DNA from: RQOF01 sp964394475
Lineage (GTDB): Bacteria > Calditrichota > Calditrichia > RBG-13-44-9
Reading direction: 5' to 3'
NCBI GenBank assembly: GCA_964394475.1
Contig: CAYMXZ010000079.1
Coordinates: 1 to 14,386 of the forward strand
Length of the DNA: 14,386 nt
Positions 13,429-14,386 of this stretch are shown piece after piece. The stretch's first letter is position 1, and each line of letters begins with the position of its first letter. The notes under the pieces are model-generated. The model saw only the letters and a list, made by a program, of their open reading frames with translations, ran no database searches and was not told the origin of the DNA. A program made the position numbers and the translations under genes.

Positions 13429-14386
13429 TCCAACGCCTGACTATTCACATCAAAGGCGCGGTTCAGGGAGTGGGTTTCCGCCCTTTTATTTACCGCCAGG
13501 CTACCCACCGCCGGCTGAACGGATATGTTTTGAATTCTACCACTGGCGTAACGGTTGAAGTTGAAGGAGATAAATCACTCCTGGATGAATTTCTTATGAC
13601 CATCGAACGAGAAAAACCTGCTAATGCTGTTATCCACAGCCTGGAGTTTTCTTTCCTCGATCCCATCGGATTTTCCACCTTCGAAATCCAAGAAAGTCGA
13701 GAAGAGACGGATATATCCGCTGTCATTTTACCAGATATTGCTACTTGTAAGGAGTGTCTACGAGAGCTCTTTGATCCCACCGATCGACGTTATCTCTATC
13801 CATTTATTAATTGTACGCACTGTGGACCACGGTTTTCTATCATTGAATCGCTGCCCTATGATCGTCCCAACACTTCCATGAAAATCTTTAGAATGTGTCC
13901 CGACTGCCAGCAGGAATATCTCAATCCAGCTGACCGGCGCTTCCATGCTCAGCCTATTGCCTGTCCAACCTGTGGACCTCACCTGGAACTATGGGATGGC
14001 CACAAACAGGTCCTGGCCCACCGGCAGGATGCTTTATTGCAGGCGGTAAAATTTATTAAGGAAGGATTTATATTAGCCCTCAAGGGATTGGCTGGATTTC
14101 ATTTGATCGTTGATGCCAATAATTCATCGGCTATCAAACGGTTGCGACTGCGCAAGCATCGAGAGGAGAAACCGTTTGCCCTGATGTTTCCTAACCTTGC
14201 TCAGATTAAAGCTATTTGTGAGGTGTCGGACTTCGAGGAACGCCTCCTGCAATCTCCAGAGTCTCCGATTTTGCTTTTACGAAGAAAACGAGCCGACCAG
14301 GTCAGCAAAGAAATTCCCTTTCTGGAAGCCGCTCCTGGAAATCCCAATCTCGGGATTATGCTGCCCTATACACCACTGCATCATTT
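13425..14386 (+). CDS. hypF: Carbamoyltransferase HypF, 3' end cut by the window edge
   Basis: HypF makes the thiocarbamate on HypE from carbamoyl phosphate, the source of the cyanide ligands of the hydrogenase iron. I translated 320 codons from the ATG at 13425, which overlaps the hypB stop as ATGA. The frame stays open to the edge. The acylphosphatase domain (about 1-90) has GAVQGVGFRPF with catalytic R19 and N38. Two zinc fingers follow, C108-X2-C111 with C130-X2-C133 and C158-X2-C161 with C180-X2-C183, including the signature RRFHAQPIACPTCGP (171-185). The YrdC-like domain begins near 200 (LKGLAGFHLIVDA, RLRKHREEKPFALM, GIMLPYTPLHH). The C-terminal Kae1-like carbamoyltransferase domain lies beyond the window. 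HypC, HypD and HypE genes would be expected next. Confidence 0.96.
   Translation, partial: MIQRLTIHIKGAVQGVGFRPFIYRQATHRRLNGYVLNSTTGVTVEVEGDKSLLDEFLMTIEREKPANAVIHSLEFSFLDPIGFSTFEIQESREETDISAVILPDIATCKECLRELFDPTDRRYLYPFINCTHCGPRFSIIESLPYDRPNTSMKIFRMCPDCQQEYLNPADRRFHAQPIACPTCGPHLELWDGHKQVLAHRQDALLQAVKFIKEGFILALKGLAGFHLIVDANNSSAIKRLRLRKHREEKPFALMFPNLAQIKAICEVSDFEERLLQSPESPILLLRRKRADQVSKEIPFLEAAPGNPNLGIMLPYTPLHH

Noticed and set aside
13490..13982. Open frames on both strands overlapping the start of hypF
   Set aside because: The hypF frame shows acylphosphatase and zinc-finger signatures throughout, so the others are shadows.

Overview
The window is about 14.4 kb of gene-dense bacterial DNA with moderate GC content. 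Two neighbouring exported proteins end in type IX secretion (T9SS) C-terminal domains with the motif NYPNPFN. This motif is common in FCB-group lineages such as Calditrichota, KSB1, Ignavibacteriota and relatives, so an FCB-type Gram-negative with a T9SS is the best guess; no more precise taxon can be read from the sequence. The hydrogenase maturation genes at the right end point to [NiFe]-hydrogenase metabolism, hence probably H2-linked and at least partly anaerobic.

Layout. (1) 2-2260 is the 3' part of a CheA-type hybrid histidine kinase with a C-terminal receiver; its start lies left of the window. (2) 2335-5739 is a tight same-strand run: an exported beta-helix/TonB C-terminal fusion protein, a deoxynucleoside kinase starting in a 4-bp ATGA overlap, and a GT4-like glycosyltransferase overlapping the kinase. 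(3) 5741-7363 on the minus strand is a stand-alone histidine ammonia-lyase. It converges tail to tail on the glycosyltransferase with one base between them, and a hairpin covers both stop codons. (4) 7364-7776 is a 413-bp spacer with a near-consensus sigma70 promoter. (5) 7777-9570 and 9669-11294 are two T9SS cargo proteins: a predicted seven-bladed propeller with a Hydin/ASPM-like domain, and a papain-family protease with a lectin-like domain. (6) 11295-11641 is a non-coding stretch with a degenerate tandem repeat and an inverted repeat. (7) 11642 to the right edge is a hydrogenase maturation cluster: a HyaD/HybD-type endopeptidase, a candidate 45-aa membrane microprotein, hypA, hypB and the 5' part of hypF.

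How the genes work together. HypA and HypB deliver nickel, HypF starts synthesis of the Fe-CN ligands, and the HyaD-type protease trims the large subunit once nickel is in place. HypC, HypD, HypE and the hydrogenase subunits are not in view. The two T9SS cargos probably act at the surface or outside the cell. The kinase and glycosyltransferase are co-transcribed with the TonB-domain protein but share no obvious pathway with it. No tRNA, rRNA, CRISPR array, insertion sequence or complete mobile element was seen. The less ordinary items are the beta-helix/TonB_C fusion, the 45-aa ORF inside the hydrogenase maturation cluster, and the structured leader-like stretch upstream of it.
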